From the NCBI GenBank assembly GCA_014549065.1, contig JACDOX010000334.1, positions 230,272 through 294,271 on the forward strand: a stretch of 64,000 nucleotides of DNA, given 5' to 3'. Below the pieces are notes generated by a model. That model was given only the letters and a program-made list of their open reading frames with translations. It ran no database searches and was not told the DNA's origin. This stretch comes from Cardinalis cardinalis. Taxonomy: Eukaryota > Chordata > Aves > Passeriformes > Cardinalidae. Shown here piece by piece: positions 8,901-23,900 of the stretch (position 1 is the first letter of the stretch; each line of letters starts with the position of its first letter). A program made the translations under genes and the position numbers.

Positions 8901-11900
8901 CTGGCAATAGATCAAGGTGACAGCACTCCNGGCCGTGTCCCCAAGTGCTCAGAGTTAAAGTCAGAGCCATACTCACTGTGGCTGGCAGGGCTGCCTTTGG
9001 GACACCAGAACCACAAAGTCCCTGGGCTGGTGGCCTGCCGTGGGGCCAGAGGTGACGTGGTAGATCTTCTCCTCTTCACTCACAGCCTGCAGGAGCTCAC
9101 ATGTCCTGTGAAGACATTTAGCACACACCTCAGGCCCTGTGTGTGCAACTGCAGCTCCAACAAACTCGGTGCAAATGGGCTCATCCTGACACTGGACCTT
9201 CCATTTTCCTGTTCCAGCAGCAAGGCAGAGAGACCGAAACATTTAGGTTTTCTGCAACACCTCATCAGCACTATTTCATTAGGTTTTGTTTGTTACAAGC
9301 TGTAAATTCAGTAGATTTGTAGATTTTCAAATATCCCTAAGGTTCCACTTCCACCCTCAGGTAAAAATCTTTCAGGATGGAATAACTAACTGAAAATGCT
9401 TCACCATATCAAACCAGTGTGATTTCAATTCAACTGTCTCTAATCACTATTCTACACCATAAAAGGTAAATAAAAAACCTCAAACGCCTTCTAGAGCCAT
9501 TCCAAAACCTGTTTCAAATCATACAAACTTTCAAACNTGTTATTTTTTGAAAATGTGTATTTTGAAGGACCCCATTTCTGGATTTNTCACTTTGACTGTA
9601 CAGTGAAACTGAGTATCAGAGTCCCCAACAGCACAAACATGAAGGAGTCCAGCTTTTCCTTCATTTTTAAAGCTAGCAGACAAAATATATCCACCTCAGT
9701 TTTTACTTTAAACTTTTTCTTTTTTTACTAGTTTTGGGTTTTTGTCACTTTTAACATACACATGTCTAGTACTGGAGTTGTGCTCATTTAAGAAAAAGAT
9801 GACCTCTGTCCTATCCCTCCTTTTGAATGATATTTTTGAAAGAGTTCAATTCTTTTGAAAAATACAGTGCACTCTGTATTTTGNAACCAGACTAAGCACA
9901 GACAAAATTCTACTTCTACACTAAAAAAAACCCAACCCCCATATTTTGACGAATGAATGTTTGATGTCAAACTGTTACAGCACTTTGTTCCTAACGGGGC
10001 AGGGTCTCACAGGAGTGTCTGTGACAGGGAAGAGGGGTGGCCAGGGGCTCAGAGCCCCAGACAGGGACAGGGTCTCACAGGAAGTGTTTGTCCCAGCGCT
10101 GGCGGAGGCTGAAGTCGGACAGGAGGGAGAAGGCCACGTGGGATGGGACCTTCACCTGCATCTCCACCTTCAATGACAGCACAGCACCCTCCTCGTGGGT
10201 CCAGATTTTCACCTGGGAATAAATTAAAAAAAAAAAAATAGGCAGCATGTATTAAAAACAAAGAATTATTACTGTAAATGTTTAGATGCATAAATGTTAC
10301 ACATTTAGGACTTGAGGCAGATTTTCTGAGGAGGTCCTGGGAAATGCCACATGCCTTTGTCCAGGCAAATCAGCCACACCTTGGCTTANCCCCCTTGCCC
10401 CTAGAGCAACCCAGCACATCCCTCTCCAAAATATCCTTCTTTTTCTCCTTTGCTCTCTTCTGTGAAGCAGAGCACCCAGAACTAATGATACTTTGAATAA
10501 CTACTTAAAATCACAGTTTTGCATCTCTTGTCCCACACCTGTAATCTTGCCTTGATTATTTTGGGTCTATGTCTATTCATAGGCCTAAACCCCAAAACAG
10601 AGAATTCAAAAGGAATANCCTGTACATAACAATGCACACACAAGAAAGAAGGGTTTGTCACCTCCCACAAACCCCATAAAATGGAAGAGGATGGGTACAA
10701 CAGAATGTTTAGAATTAGAGGATTTCATTCCCAAATTCATGTGCTTTATTGCCTCTCAAATCCTGAGAAGTTTAACAGATTTTCATTTCCAAGCGATGCT
10801 AAACTCATAAGGTTCATCATCACTGTTGAGGTTTTGTTGTTCTGATTTTCTTTTTCTGCATCAAAAATGAGAANTCTTTTGTTTTTTCTGCACTTCTGCA
10901 ACAACACAGGACAATCCAGAGAAATACAGAATCTATCTTGGAAGAGGAAACAAACCCCACCTTAATCCAGCAAGCACCTTGCTGAAGTAAAGTTTGCTNT
11001 AAAATTAACTGATTAAGAGCTTTAAAAACCATCTACAGGAGGTGTGCACCAATATTCCTCTATGGCACAGAACAGAAATAATGTTGTTCTAGGAGCCTTG
11101 TAGCCTTGAGAAATCACAAAACAAAGCAGGAGGTGCAGCTGTCAAAACCCCTCTCTGCTAAGAGAACATTGGCAAGGCTGGATTATCTCTGCAGCCTTAC
11201 AAGCCTTGTGGTTTTGTGTCAAAGACACCAAGAATGCCATTTTCTACCTTCAAAAACTGTCAAGTCAGCTTGGGGTCATTCCAGTTGCAGGGAAAAGGGA
11301 ACAGATCTGCACTTTAGGATCATTCCCCCCTGTGCAGTCCCTCCCCAGACTTCTTGTACCTCCCCCTTTAGGTTCTAGGAGGTGCTTCAAGGTCTCCCCA
11401 AAGCCTTCTCTTCCCCAGGAGGAACAACCCCAGTTGTTGTCTCTGCCTGTCTCCAGGAGCTGGTTCAAGCTTGCTTTTGCAACCACAGTTGCCTGCTGTT
11501 TATTTGGTACAGCAGTGTTTACTCAAATATTCAACCACTGGAACAACCTACACACGGCACTGGCAGCTTTGCCATTTCTGGAATTCCTTATGATTTGTAT
11601 CGGCTCTTACTTAAGCATCTTATTGTCTACATGCAAGAGTCACTAAGCAATGTTCCATAGCCTGCAATGCACAGGAGGTCAGACTAAAATACTTCAGAAG
11701 TCATTTATTGTCCCAAAACACCTTTGGATTGACATGACCTGGAAGTAAACTGCCAGTCACTAACCATATTTCAGAAACCCAGCCCTGGCAGATGCCAGAT
11801 GTCTCTCCATTTTCTGGAAAACATGCACTGCAAAACAGGGTTAACACCAGGTTTTCCCTTGACTTTCTCCTGCTTTTCCTAGCAGCATCTTCTTCTGCTA

Positions 11901-14900
11901 GAACTGGTTTACACAGGTGTCCTCACTGATTTTGGATTTATAACACCACTGCACAAACAGGGAAGTGCTTTGCTTTCAGATTTCTGTAATTTCTTTTCTG
12001 CACTTACATTATCCAGAGTCTTGGTTATGTCCCACCCTGGTTTTCCTGCCAGTCGTGTCAGTGCAGCTATGTTGCTGTAACTCAAATATGCCTGAAACAC
12101 AAGACACATGTCTGAAAATGGAGGGAAAAGGTACATTTCACTGAACATTGCAGAAATTAGGTGTTCTTTTTTCCCCATCATTATGCTTCAACTGCAAACA
12201 AATGATTATTTTTCTTGTAAGTGAAAACACACTTCAGTAGTTTCTGAATTAAAACACTTCCAGTGGCTTCCTGATGCACTCACATGGCTGTTGGCAAAAC
12301 AATCTTAATTAAAGGACAACAAAANGCTATTTTCAGCTTCTCCAGTTATAAAGCTGTGAATAACAACTTTGACCACCAGGGAGACAATACAGATAACCTC
12401 TCAGACCACTGAATTAATGGTTTTGTCCATCTTCCTCTTAAGCAATTAGAATCTACTAGAAAATTAACCTTTTCTTTGCTACCAAGCTGGGTCCATCTCA
12501 GCAATTGTTTTTCACAGCAGGCTCACAAGCAAAGAAAATGCAAATTCAGCCATTCTTTATGCTTGGCTACAGTGGATGAAGTTCTCATTTAACCACTCCA
12601 TAAAGAGAATACAGGCCTATAGTCCTTATTGACAGGTTTTGANTTCATAGAAATAAATCTTAACCAAGCAATTTTTATAATTGTGNGCACATTTAGATTT
12701 GTTGTTCTGCAGAAAAAAAAAAGGAAAAAAAAAAAGCTGCTTTAGCCACAACACCTGGACACTGAAACAACATTTAATTTATCTATAAATCCACTTAAAT
12801 TCAGGTTCAACACCATTCACTGCAGTTCATGGACACAGTCAGTGGCCCAGCATGTCCAAACCACAGACACTTGGTGCAGGGAATCTGGGAATGAACATGA
12901 TTTCACCTCTCTTCCCAAAGATTTGCGCTATTTCAATGTTCATCTCTCTGTTGCTATCTCTCCCCCCACTTTTAGCACTTACTAAATGGTTTCCTCACTG
13001 CAATTTTTCAGACATTCTGTGGCTGGATAAAGACAAAAACCAAAACCCCAAACTACTTCCTCTACAGGAGAATTCAGCTTTTATAACAGCTGGGGACACT
13101 GAGGGATAAATCTGCAGGAGACCTGAAGGGANCACTTGTATGCATGTGTTTTAAAGACAAATTTCTATCCTTTCTATTGAACTTACTCTTAGATCAGTAG
13201 CGAACCATCTACTCTCTCTTTTTAAAAGAGAAATTTCACAGTGTTACACATCCATCCATTCCTCACNACTACCACAACACTTCAGAGGATCCACCTGTAC
13301 TACCACAGCCTGAACAGCTGCTTCACACACCCCAAAAGGTGCACAAATACAGCTTTGTATGCACCTACAGATTACCTGGTTGCTTGTCTCCCAGGCATCA
13401 GAGGGCTTGTCTCCTTTAGCAGATAGCATGCATTTTCTAAAACAATTAAAAAGAGACACAGTAGCATCAACTGGTTCTTTACACGTCTGTGTATGCTAGG
13501 AAAAATCACTTTCTATAGGTTTAACTGTCTTCTAAATACAGGTACTTTATCAATTTTTGGTTAGCAATAATTGCTTTTTCTTTCTAAGAAAGACAGTGAA
13601 ACACAATGACCTCCAGAGCAAAGTAGTTTCAAGACAAGAAGCCTCTTAACAATTTCAGTGCCACTGAAACAAAATTATTTGTAAATGTAAGCCATATAAC
13701 AGCCAAATATATGTTAAGGGGAGTTCAATTACTTTATTTAGAGGATCATGAAGTTAAGTTTTCAAAATCAAGACCTCCCAGTGATCCAGCTGTACCTGGT
13801 GAGTCGAATCCTCCTCCTGGCAATAGCTCCATGGTACCTCCTCACACCATCCTGCATGAAAAGTGAACCAGANAGCAACAAATCTCATTATTTTAGAACA
13901 AAGCCTGAAAAAAGACAACTAAAAATTATTTATTCCAGATGGGCAAATGCCAGAGCAGAAATANAAGCAAATAAAGAGTAATTGTGCAATGGCCTTTCCA
14001 CAAGCTAACCCAAGTAAACTAGTNGTTTACTTTTTGCCTTAGCAATACTCTCTGAAATTTGAAAAAAACCAATGTGATAGAAGAGTTGTATTATTGGAGC
14101 ATCCTCCAGGTGCTCTTTAATCCTAAAGAGGTTGCAGCTGGGCAGTGTACCACACACATTCTGCTCTTTCTAAATGTGCCACCCACCAAATAAACTATTA
14201 ACCTAATTTATCATAATCTGGTGTTCAATGCACAAAGGGAAATTGTATTTTTCAAAGTCAGTTTCTCCTCTTGGGACAGTCTGCAATGGGAAATAGTGAA
14301 ACTTACTGCCCCAGTGTGTACAAAAGACACCTTGATTCATTTGCCTAGTTCCCATCCTATAAAAAATAAGGTCTCTGATGTTAAAAAATAATTTCATTTC
14401 TGCCTACACTGGCTCTCTAAAATTTTTGTAACTGGAGCAGGAAGATTAGTGACANGTGTTAACACAGCAAATAATTCAACAATAGCATTCAAACTGCTTC
14501 AAGTGCTTCATGAACCACTTTCAGGGAAATATGAACTGAGATCTCCATGTCAAAGCAACTGAAAAGCCCACCCATGTCATGGGATTTGATTCCAACAGAC
14601 TTCTTTATTCACTCTATTTCTCACCTTTGTTCAGGGTTTATAAAAATAACTATTCACTGAATACTTAAAAATTTCATCTACAGTCAGTGGAACTTGCACG
14701 GGACGCAGACAAGTGGAAAAATCTCCAAAACACATCAGATTCTTCTTCTCTGCCCATCAACCACAGAACCTCTAGTCATGAGGATCCNCCACGGAGCCTC
14801 TCACTTTTGGAAGACTAAAGCTGACAATAACAAACCTCTCACTCGAGGGCAAACACTTGATCTGGAGCTTTTGTCTCCTGCAAGAAGATGCACTGCAGTG

Positions 14901-17900
14901 CCCTGCTTGGTCCTTGCTTCCCCAGCAAGGCTGNGGTGACCACTCCACTCTTGAGAGCTCACCTGAGTAGTGGGCTTGACCCTGGGGAAGGTGAGCAGCT
15001 CCCCTTTGNCATCCAAAGCACTGAAAATGAGGAATGCACTGCTGATGTGCCGCGGCTGGTCCTGGATCCACTCCTCNCAGTTGTAAGCCTCCACACGGAC
15101 ACCAACCTCCACGCTGAAAGGACCGCGTAAATAAATCACTGAGCTGCTGCCCGTGGGGAGAAAGCAGCCCTGAGTCATGCAGGAGAGGACTGCAGTACGT
15201 GCAGGTGTGCAGGTGAAGCCTGACTCAAATACCTTCTGTGGCATAGCAAATCAANTACTCAATCTGGACAGGCACACTCTGAAATAAAATGAACTATGGC
15301 AGTAGCTAAANAGCGTTAACAAATATAAGCAATAAATAGAATGCAGTCTGTCAGCAAATGCCAAGATGGGAAGATCCTGGCAAGAAGCTGGCATCTTCTG
15401 AAGAGTCAAATCTCTGGGAGTAATTCAGCCCTTGAAAATCCCTGAGTTTCAGAGGAATATTTATAGTCTGAATTTGCAGGAGTGGGATTTGGTAACAAAT
15501 NATCCTTAAACTGAAAGTCAGAGAATAATTTTTTTTTTAAAACTTCCACTGATAAAAGTGAAACCAAAAGAAAGCACATACAGGCAGGTACAGATACATG
15601 CCTCAAAGTCCCACCTGCAAAATAACTAATTCACTAATGAGAATCCTACTGATGAAACGTGAAACACACAGTGTAGGCTGGTGCTGGAGATGCCCAGGGA
15701 GACAAGAGATGAGGAGCTTTACCTGTTGTGGAAAGTGTTGTTGACAATGGCATTGAAGACCAGGCGGTCACCCACAAAGGATGGGCCCCAGAATTTGAAC
15801 ATGTTAACTGCCTTCAGGATGGGGTGTGAACGACACAGGCGGCTGAAAGAGAAACAGAGAGACAGACCAAAACACACAGTTGTGCTAAAAGCACAGCCGG
15901 CGTGACTGACCCCAGAAACAGGGTTTGCAGGACCTGGAAGGTCACTAAATGACAGTGANCTACTCCATGCTAGCATGGTCAGCTCCAAGAGCATGTAACT
16001 CGAGCTTCAACCATCATAATACCACTTATGTCATGCTGTTTCATTTCCAACAGGTTTTACAAACACCAATTAATTCTCACGGCTTGAGACTGCCCTCCCT
16101 TAAAGCCAAACCATGAATCCTTTACCTACAGAGTAACCACTTACCCCACAGTTTCATTAATTTCTGTAGGACTGCACGGGGAGCAGGCTCCTGAGCAGCC
16201 TAAAAATGCCAGACCTTAAAGCCTTTAAACAATTAGAGGAAACCTGAGCAGAAAGGCTGAGTACCAGGGACAGTGTCCAAGCAATGCCATGTCAAGTTAT
16301 CTAGTCTTGATATTTGTACTTTTTGCTTGGTTTTAGATGCTTTCTGCTAGTGTGATATGAAATGAGAATAAAAAAACCCTCACATGGCTACCAGATGCAG
16401 TCTGTGTAAATAGAATCTCATTTCCAAGCTCTCTGGAGCAGGCAAAAATCAGGTTTCTTCATCAGTTCTGCATGTATTCAAAGCCCCTCACTTTCTACTG
16501 GGATGTCTGTGCATCNCAGGAAGAGGGGACAATACACAATATATGATATTTATTTTTAGCAACACATTGCTCTCAGTAAGGAGCCCATGTGCACATCTAG
16601 GATAGATTGTTCCATGGTGAAGTTTTCTAAATTTGAAAATACAGTTTTGGAGCACTTCTAGCTTTTAACTCAACTGCACTTTGAAAACTAATGTACCGGT
16701 ATTTTTAAATGCACACAATTATCTGCAGCTAATTAACTGACTGGTACATCTCNTCAATAGTCTAATACATTTGAATTACTTTGTAATTAAATTAAAATAA
16801 TTTGCTCCTCTGATTTAAAATGCTAAGCGTTGATTTTATTTACAATGTTCACTCTAAAGATGCAAACACAATAATGATGAGGAGAGGAACAAACCAGAAA
16901 TCAGGCTTAAACATTAATTTCATTCTTGGAAAAGTACACCCTGAATGCTTTTCCTGCAAATGTAAGGAATAAGAAAGTATCCGTCAAGTTCAAGCTAATA
17001 TTACTAATATTCAAATGGTTTTATTGCTATCTGCAAGATTTTTATGTATTGACCAAAAAAAAGGTGGTGGGGAAGTGAGAAGGAGAGTGAATAACCTTTA
17101 AAACACCCTTAGAAATTTATTTTTTCAGGCTTATCCCTCCTCTCCTGCTCCTCCATCACAGTCTGTGGCCATAGAANCTCTTAGAGGTGGGGTCTAACTC
17201 TGAGTGGCCTCACAAAAGGTTTATAGTGAGAGTAGTTACTTCTCAAGCAAAAACTACAACATCTCTGCTTTCAACCAGCCTCTGACACCAGCTATTATTC
17301 CTGAAATTCTCTACATGAGTAATCATGTCTGACATTATTTAGTTCAAAGAAAACTTGTCCAGTAGTCCGTTTGCTGATGTCTCCTTTCCTTTTTTTAAAT
17401 CTAAATGTGACTCTCACAAGGTAAAACTTATCAGATGAAAACAGGTAAATGTTCTGAGTCATATTATGGCAAAAATCTGCAACAGTCCCTTCAAGCCACT
17501 GGAATTGCACATGGGGGGAAGGTCAGTGCACTCTGTTGTTACTAAAACAAGTTGTTTATCCAACCACTACAGAAAATCTGTTGTTATCGGTGCAACCACT
17601 GGCTACAAATCAAAACCATATGAATAATGAATGGAGAAGTCATTTAATTATTAAAGATAAAAAGGGAAAACATATCTAACGTCCCTGCAGTGAATTAGGT
17701 CACTCGGTATGCAAGGAGAATTCAGACTGAAACTTGAGTGTTGCTTACAAAGAAGCTTTGTGCAGTGTCCAGGAACAGGAAGGGAGACAAACAAGGTTTT
17801 GACTCCAGGGAAGAGGAATTAAGTGATTATGTGCCTGGGTCACACCGGCAGGCAGTGTCACAAAACATACTNTGCTCTCTTTACCTGAAGATGCCCGAGC

Positions 17901-20900
17901 TCTTTACACTGCTAAAATTGTTGCAAGCCATAGGATGTGNAATTCAGAGGGACTGAAAGGTCAAGTGACTTGCTGAGGGTTATGCATCCATTCTGTTCAC
18001 ACACCAAAAAACAGAGCCTGTTAATGTGGATCCTTTTTCTCTGACTTATTTTTCTTCTGGCATCACAGGGATCTGCAGACTAAGTTCTAGCAGGCTGTTC
18101 ATTTTTGGATGTCACTTGATACAGGGTGAGTATTGGTTTGATCCTGGTTAAACACCTAACTTTGTTTCTAAAACACTGCACCAAGCACAAGGAGAGCAGG
18201 TTTCTGTTCCTGTATCCAATGTTAGCTTTCTGCAAAGATTCCCAGGAAGGTAACACAGCCTCTTTTGCCCTAGGCTTTGTATGTGTAACAGAGTAACGTC
18301 TGAGTCTCAGTGGCATGGCATACTGTGGGAGATGTACCACTTAAATAGTTCAAAGGCCTCCTGTAATGTGAGGAGGAAGACAAGTCACAAAGGCCTGGGT
18401 CTGTGTTCTTCACAAAATACATCCCTGTGAAACCTNTAAGGTTAAAAGCACATCCACTTAGAACCACATGCAGAGACAATGCTGTAGGAAAGTACCTTGC
18501 TGAAATGCTTGCCACTGTCTGCATCCAAGCCATGATCTGGCCACCAAAAGTGTTTCCATGATGGTTTGCATGAGGAGGCAGGACAAGCTCAGTGCTCTGT
18601 ACGTGGGTATGCTCAGTGGAAACTGCATCTTCTTCGTCACAAGTATCTGAAACAGAGCAGCAATACATCAATGAATGCTTTCAGAAGAAAGCACACCCGG
18701 TGAGGAGAGCAGCTTGTTCAGACTCAGCAAAAAGAAGACAAACAGAAAGGCACAGAAGAGCCTTGTGGTTTGCAAGGGAAGCAATAAGAANCTGCACATT
18801 TTCTCTGTTCTCCCAGAAGCTGCTGCTGCCAGCCCTCAGTGCATCCCCACATCCCTACCAGGGGCAGCTGCATCCCTGTGACAGAGGCAGTTCCCATNNN
18901 NNNNNNNNNNNNNNNNNNNNNNNNNNNNNNNNNNNNNNNNNNNNNNNNNNNNNNNNNNNNNNNNNNNNNNNNNNNNNNNNNNNNNNNNNNNNNNNNNNNN
19001 NNNNNNNNNNNNNNNNNNNNNNNNNNNNNNNNNNNNNNNNNNNNNNNNNNNNNNNNNNNNNNNNNNNNNNNNNNNNNNNNNNNNNNNNNNNNNNNNNNNN
19101 NNNNNNNNNNNNNNNNNNNNNNNNNNNNNNNNNNNNNNNNNNNNNNNNNNNNNNNNNNNNNNNNNNNNNNNNNNNNNNNNNNNNNNNNNNNNNNNNNNNN
19201 NNNNNNNNNNNNNNNNNNNNNNNNNNNNNNNNNNNNNNNNNNNNNNNNNNNNNNNNNNNNNNNNNNNNNNNNNNNNNNNNNNNNNNNNNNNNNNNNNNNN
19301 NNNNNNNNNCAGGGGCAGTTCCTGCAGGGGAGCAGCAGCTGAAGCCCCAGCGTGTGCTGGCTTTCAGGGGCTGTCAGAGCACTTCAGCACCAACTCAAAT
19401 GTCTGTCAAAGACTCTGNACTGTGTGTGATGGGCACCTGTACAGGTGTGTTGAATTAAGATTAGAGCAGGACTTGACTATTTCACCTTTTTACAAATTTT
19501 GTAATTGCCTGAGACAACACCTGAGTGAAATGACTGAAATGAGGATCTGAGCCACCTTGTATTACCTGAGCATTTCTGATGTCACTTTCAAGTGTTCAGC
19601 CTTGCATCCTCACTCTAATCTCAATTCTTTTCAGTGGTGTTTTGCAGGAAGATTTGGGCATGAGATTACATCAAGTAATTTTAAAAGNACCTATCTGTGC
19701 TCGGAGCTGCTTGACCTGAATTGTACTTTTGACTTGTGGCACAATTAGCTAACTTTGTGATTATGTAAGTGCGTGGAAACATGTGACTAACTTGTACTTT
19801 GGACCTACTCAAGGTGTTCCCTAAGATCCACTCGTCAAATAAACCTCACTTTCAGGGTATGATTTGTACATGTGCTGCTACCTCGCAGCCTTTACACACA
19901 ATGTTCTCTCCTCTCTTCTCCCACTCTGCTTGTTCTGTCTCCTTACCGAGGTGAATTAGTGCTACANTAATATCCTTCAAAGAAGTTTCCAGGAAAGGCA
20001 GTGGAGACAAAACACATCGACCTCTGATTTGTCACTCAGGTTATTAAACTGTACCCTGTGAGACAGTTACCATGAAGACAAATAGCTTGTTTTCTTGTAC
20101 CAAACATGACTCTTCAGTTCTACGAAGTCTTACTAAATTGTTAAGGTTAGATCTTTGTTTATAACAGGTTTAATCTCTCCTCAGTAAAACCANATAATGC
20201 CTGTTATTTATACATGGAGTTACAGCTCAGATTTTCCAAATACCAGCATATTTTCCTAACTGCTCTGANTAATTTCTTTTGTGAGGGAACACAACAACTT
20301 ACAAGCACAACTTTCTTTAAGAGCAGAAATTACTACCATAAATAAAGAAGAACCTGTTTCTTCATTCAGTTCTTCTAACTTTTTTACCTGTTTTGACCTC
20401 CACATAATGAAACTTCTGCTTGCTGGGAATCATCTCAGGGCATAAACATAGTTCTTACTTTCCTTTCTGGCAAAGACATGGCCATAAGCCTGAGTGAATG
20501 TCATGCTTCTGTCTATATCACAACTAGTGTCACAGAAGTTTATTGCTCTGTTTACTGCTGTAAACTTGTGAAACCTCACACATAGAACCACGTGAAGATC
20601 TGCATTTCACATCTATTAATGCACGCCTGGCCTTCAACCTGTATTTTTACATCTGGAATTTCTGAGACAAAGAAATACCACTCTGTGCCTAGCACACCTC
20701 TGGCACCTCTATCCACAAATCTGGCACAGACTTTTCTACCTGACACCACAACCCCAAGGAGATGTTTGGCCTGCTTTTTTCATTCCTTCCTTCCAGCTGC
20801 CCATAAGTGTTTGTTCCACCTCCTGTGCTGAGTACAGAAATCACCTTCCTTGTTGCTCTCCTGCATCAGCTTCTGAAAGACCTGGNCATAGCCCAGACGG

Positions 20901-23900
20901 ATTCTTCTCCTCTCAATAGCCAGGCTGTGCTCCAGGTGGTCTTCTGCAGACAGAAGCTGTACAGGTTTTAACTCAACCTGTGCAAATGGAGGGGAAAAAA
21001 ATACAGCAATTCTGAATTTCACAATCGTAACAAAGCGCACTTTGAACTTAAAATGGCATCAGCATTCTCTACAACTTTTTCCTATCAGCTGTCCAAGATG
21101 ACAAGTTTAATAATACAACTAACAGAGAGCATAAAGTTCATGAGATTCTGCATTATCCTTCTAGAATCATTCACTAAAACTCAATGACAAAGTGCTTTTA
21201 GCTTATAAATACAAGCATCCATGAGAGCACACAGTGTTTAAGACAGTTCTCATTTAAGAAAAAAAAAATAAAAAAGACAGGAAAATATGAACTTAATATG
21301 AAGGTTTGAGGATAGAATTTTTGAACCAGAAAATAAATTCAGTTGCACTGGTCAGTGGTGTCAGTGCAAATTCCCATGTATTTCAGTTCAATGACAAACT
21401 GCATCCAAACCAAGTGCAGTAATTTTAAGAAAATTACTGCATTTGGATAATTATACCACAGGTGACACTGAACAATCACTTGTGAGATTTGTCCAGAAGG
21501 CCTAGCCTCAGAAGCATTAAAATAATGCACAAAGCAGTGCACCACAGACAAATTCAACATTTTGTGTCTTGCAGTGCAGCCACTAATGTTTCTCAGCCTT
21601 TGACTCTTCCCTCTAANCCTCCTCCAGATTCATTGCCTCCTTTCCAGTCCTTTTCAAGAGCTTCCTAGATTTTCCCATGTGGCCCAGTTAAAAAATTAAG
21701 ATGGTGGTTATANTGACATTCTCTCTGTACAACCTTAGAAACAGTTGTTAAGAAAAGTGGATTTGAAAAAAAAATTCTTCAATGTCTCTGAGATTTTAGT
21801 TTGTCATGGAATTTGAACTGAACTCTCAAACTCCCTGGGACATTCCTGTCTTAAGCCTAATCTTAGTTAATCATCACCAATTTAATGCTGAATTAATCTC
21901 CCCAGAAATTTGGGCAAAAGGTAAACAGGTTTATGTTATGAGTATGGTATCAAACTAGTAACAAACAATTCTTACTTGANAATATTTTAGTGCTGTCAGG
22001 GTAGAAATTTAGCCATTAGCCCTTCAGAGACAAGAGCTGGGCTTTAGTTTTANTAAAACTGCTCCAGTCTGTTTCTTCTCCAAACTGTGGCACATCCTCA
22101 CAGAAGAGAGAGCAGTAGTGATTGGATGTATTAATTGCTCATGGGATGACTGCCAATCTCCAGTGGATGTTTAACAGCCAGATGTGCTGCCATAACACAT
22201 GCAGTGAGACAGGAAAGTCACATCCATGATGTCACATTCAAGCAAGCAGAATTTTACATGCAAAGGGAGTTTATTAAGAGAGTCTGAGGAGAGCTTGGCC
22301 TTCCCTACAAGAAGATTTTCTAAAAAGACTGTGCCTGTCTGGGACAGTGATGTGAAGGCCAATGGTACCATGACTGATTTCCAAACACTGGGGAGAAGAA
22401 ACAGCCCTGGCGCGAAAACCAATCAACATAAATGGCAANGAACCAATTTAGATTGGAAGTGAGCTTAAAAATAATGTCTTCTGTCTGAGCAGTGATGTCT
22501 GAACAGCCTCCCCAAGAGGGGAAGTGAAGGATAAAAAAGCCCACCCTGCAAACAACTTCTGAAAAGGAGAGAGACTCACAAGGATCTCCCTTCCACTGCT
22601 TGCCTCAGTCAATACTGTAGCCCTCACAAAGACCTCACTGCTATAATGAACAAATGTGCAAAAGGAAATGGAAATGGAAATAGAAATAACAACAACAACA
22701 ACAATAATAATAATAATAACAATGGCAGCAACAACAACAACCTAACCATTTCAGATAAGCAAATTAGAAATAAACTCCCAGACTCTATTTTATAAAGTCT
22801 GGACTTCACGCTTTTTTTCCTATCAGTGATCAGAATAAACAGTGTTTCTGCTGTGTTTCACAACCAGAAAAGTTGGGTTATTTCACAGAAACTCAGTCGC
22901 TCCAAGCTTAGGAGAAAATGGGAAAATTACCTTTCCACCACCAACTGGTTTGGCCACATATGTTGNATATGCCACACTCACAATCTTTTCAGCATTAGTC
23001 AAAACATCCTGTACTGTCACCTTGATGCCAACCTACAAGGAAGAAGGNGGTGGAGGAAGGAGACAAAAAAGGTATTTACATCATTGTCAGTTGATTTGAG
23101 ACAACACAGTGCAGTTTTTATCAGTNCCTTACACCTAAAGGGAAAAGGTAAAAAACCTGCTCTAATCACTGGTACANCTCTGGTCATCACAACATTCAGT
23201 CAGCTCTGAAAGGTTTTTTAGTACCACAGCTTTTATGTTTGTTTAGCATCACTTGTAGGGTAAAATTACAAAAACAGGAAACACACTTAAATGTAGTTTT
23301 ATGGTTATTTTCTTCCATTTTCTTCTGTGGCATTTGGAGTCACCATCTGAATCAATTTCTAAGATTTGAACATGCAAAAAAAAGTGTGTTTAGGGGTGCA
23401 AAGCACAATGAAACACCTGAATGTGAAATATTGGATTCGATCCTGTGGCATAGGCCTGGCACACATCAAAATTAGGTTTTTTTCTAATTTTTAGAAACTT
23501 TTGGAATACATTACCTGTGAGATGCATCACTCCCATTAATAATAATGGGAATTGGACACAGGCATAATGCACAAAAAGGACCACAAAGTTCAGTTCTGAT
23601 TTGAAGTGATCAGGCAAGGCATTGCATACTGACTGCAGTATGAAGATTAAGATCATTGTACACCTGAGATATGTACATTTGTATCAGAAGTTTCAAAAAT
23701 GCTTTGAACTCCACCTATTTTGTGGATCTGGCCTGGACCAACACCACCTCTCCCATCCTGCCCACTACACCTGCCAAAGGCTTCAATTCTTCAGGGCCCA
23801 GTTGTTACTCTGACACGGATTATTTCACAGGAAACACACAACTGTAACACTCTGAAAGCAGTGCCATTAGGCNCTGTTTATTGTTCAGAAATCTGCAAAT

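Noticed and set aside
11206..11646. 146-codon plus-strand open frame with a hydrophobic tail
   Set aside because: Inside ACOT12 intron 11, no recognisable domain, no splice context, codon pattern like surrounding intron.
18592..19458. 288-codon plus-strand open frame
   Set aside because: Open only because it crosses the N run; antisense to ACOT12 exon 6 on its left.
22624..22809. Poly-Leu/Pro-Phe minus-strand open frame
   Set aside because: Translation of the AAC/AAT/GGAAAT microsatellite; the hydrophobic run is not a real membrane segment.
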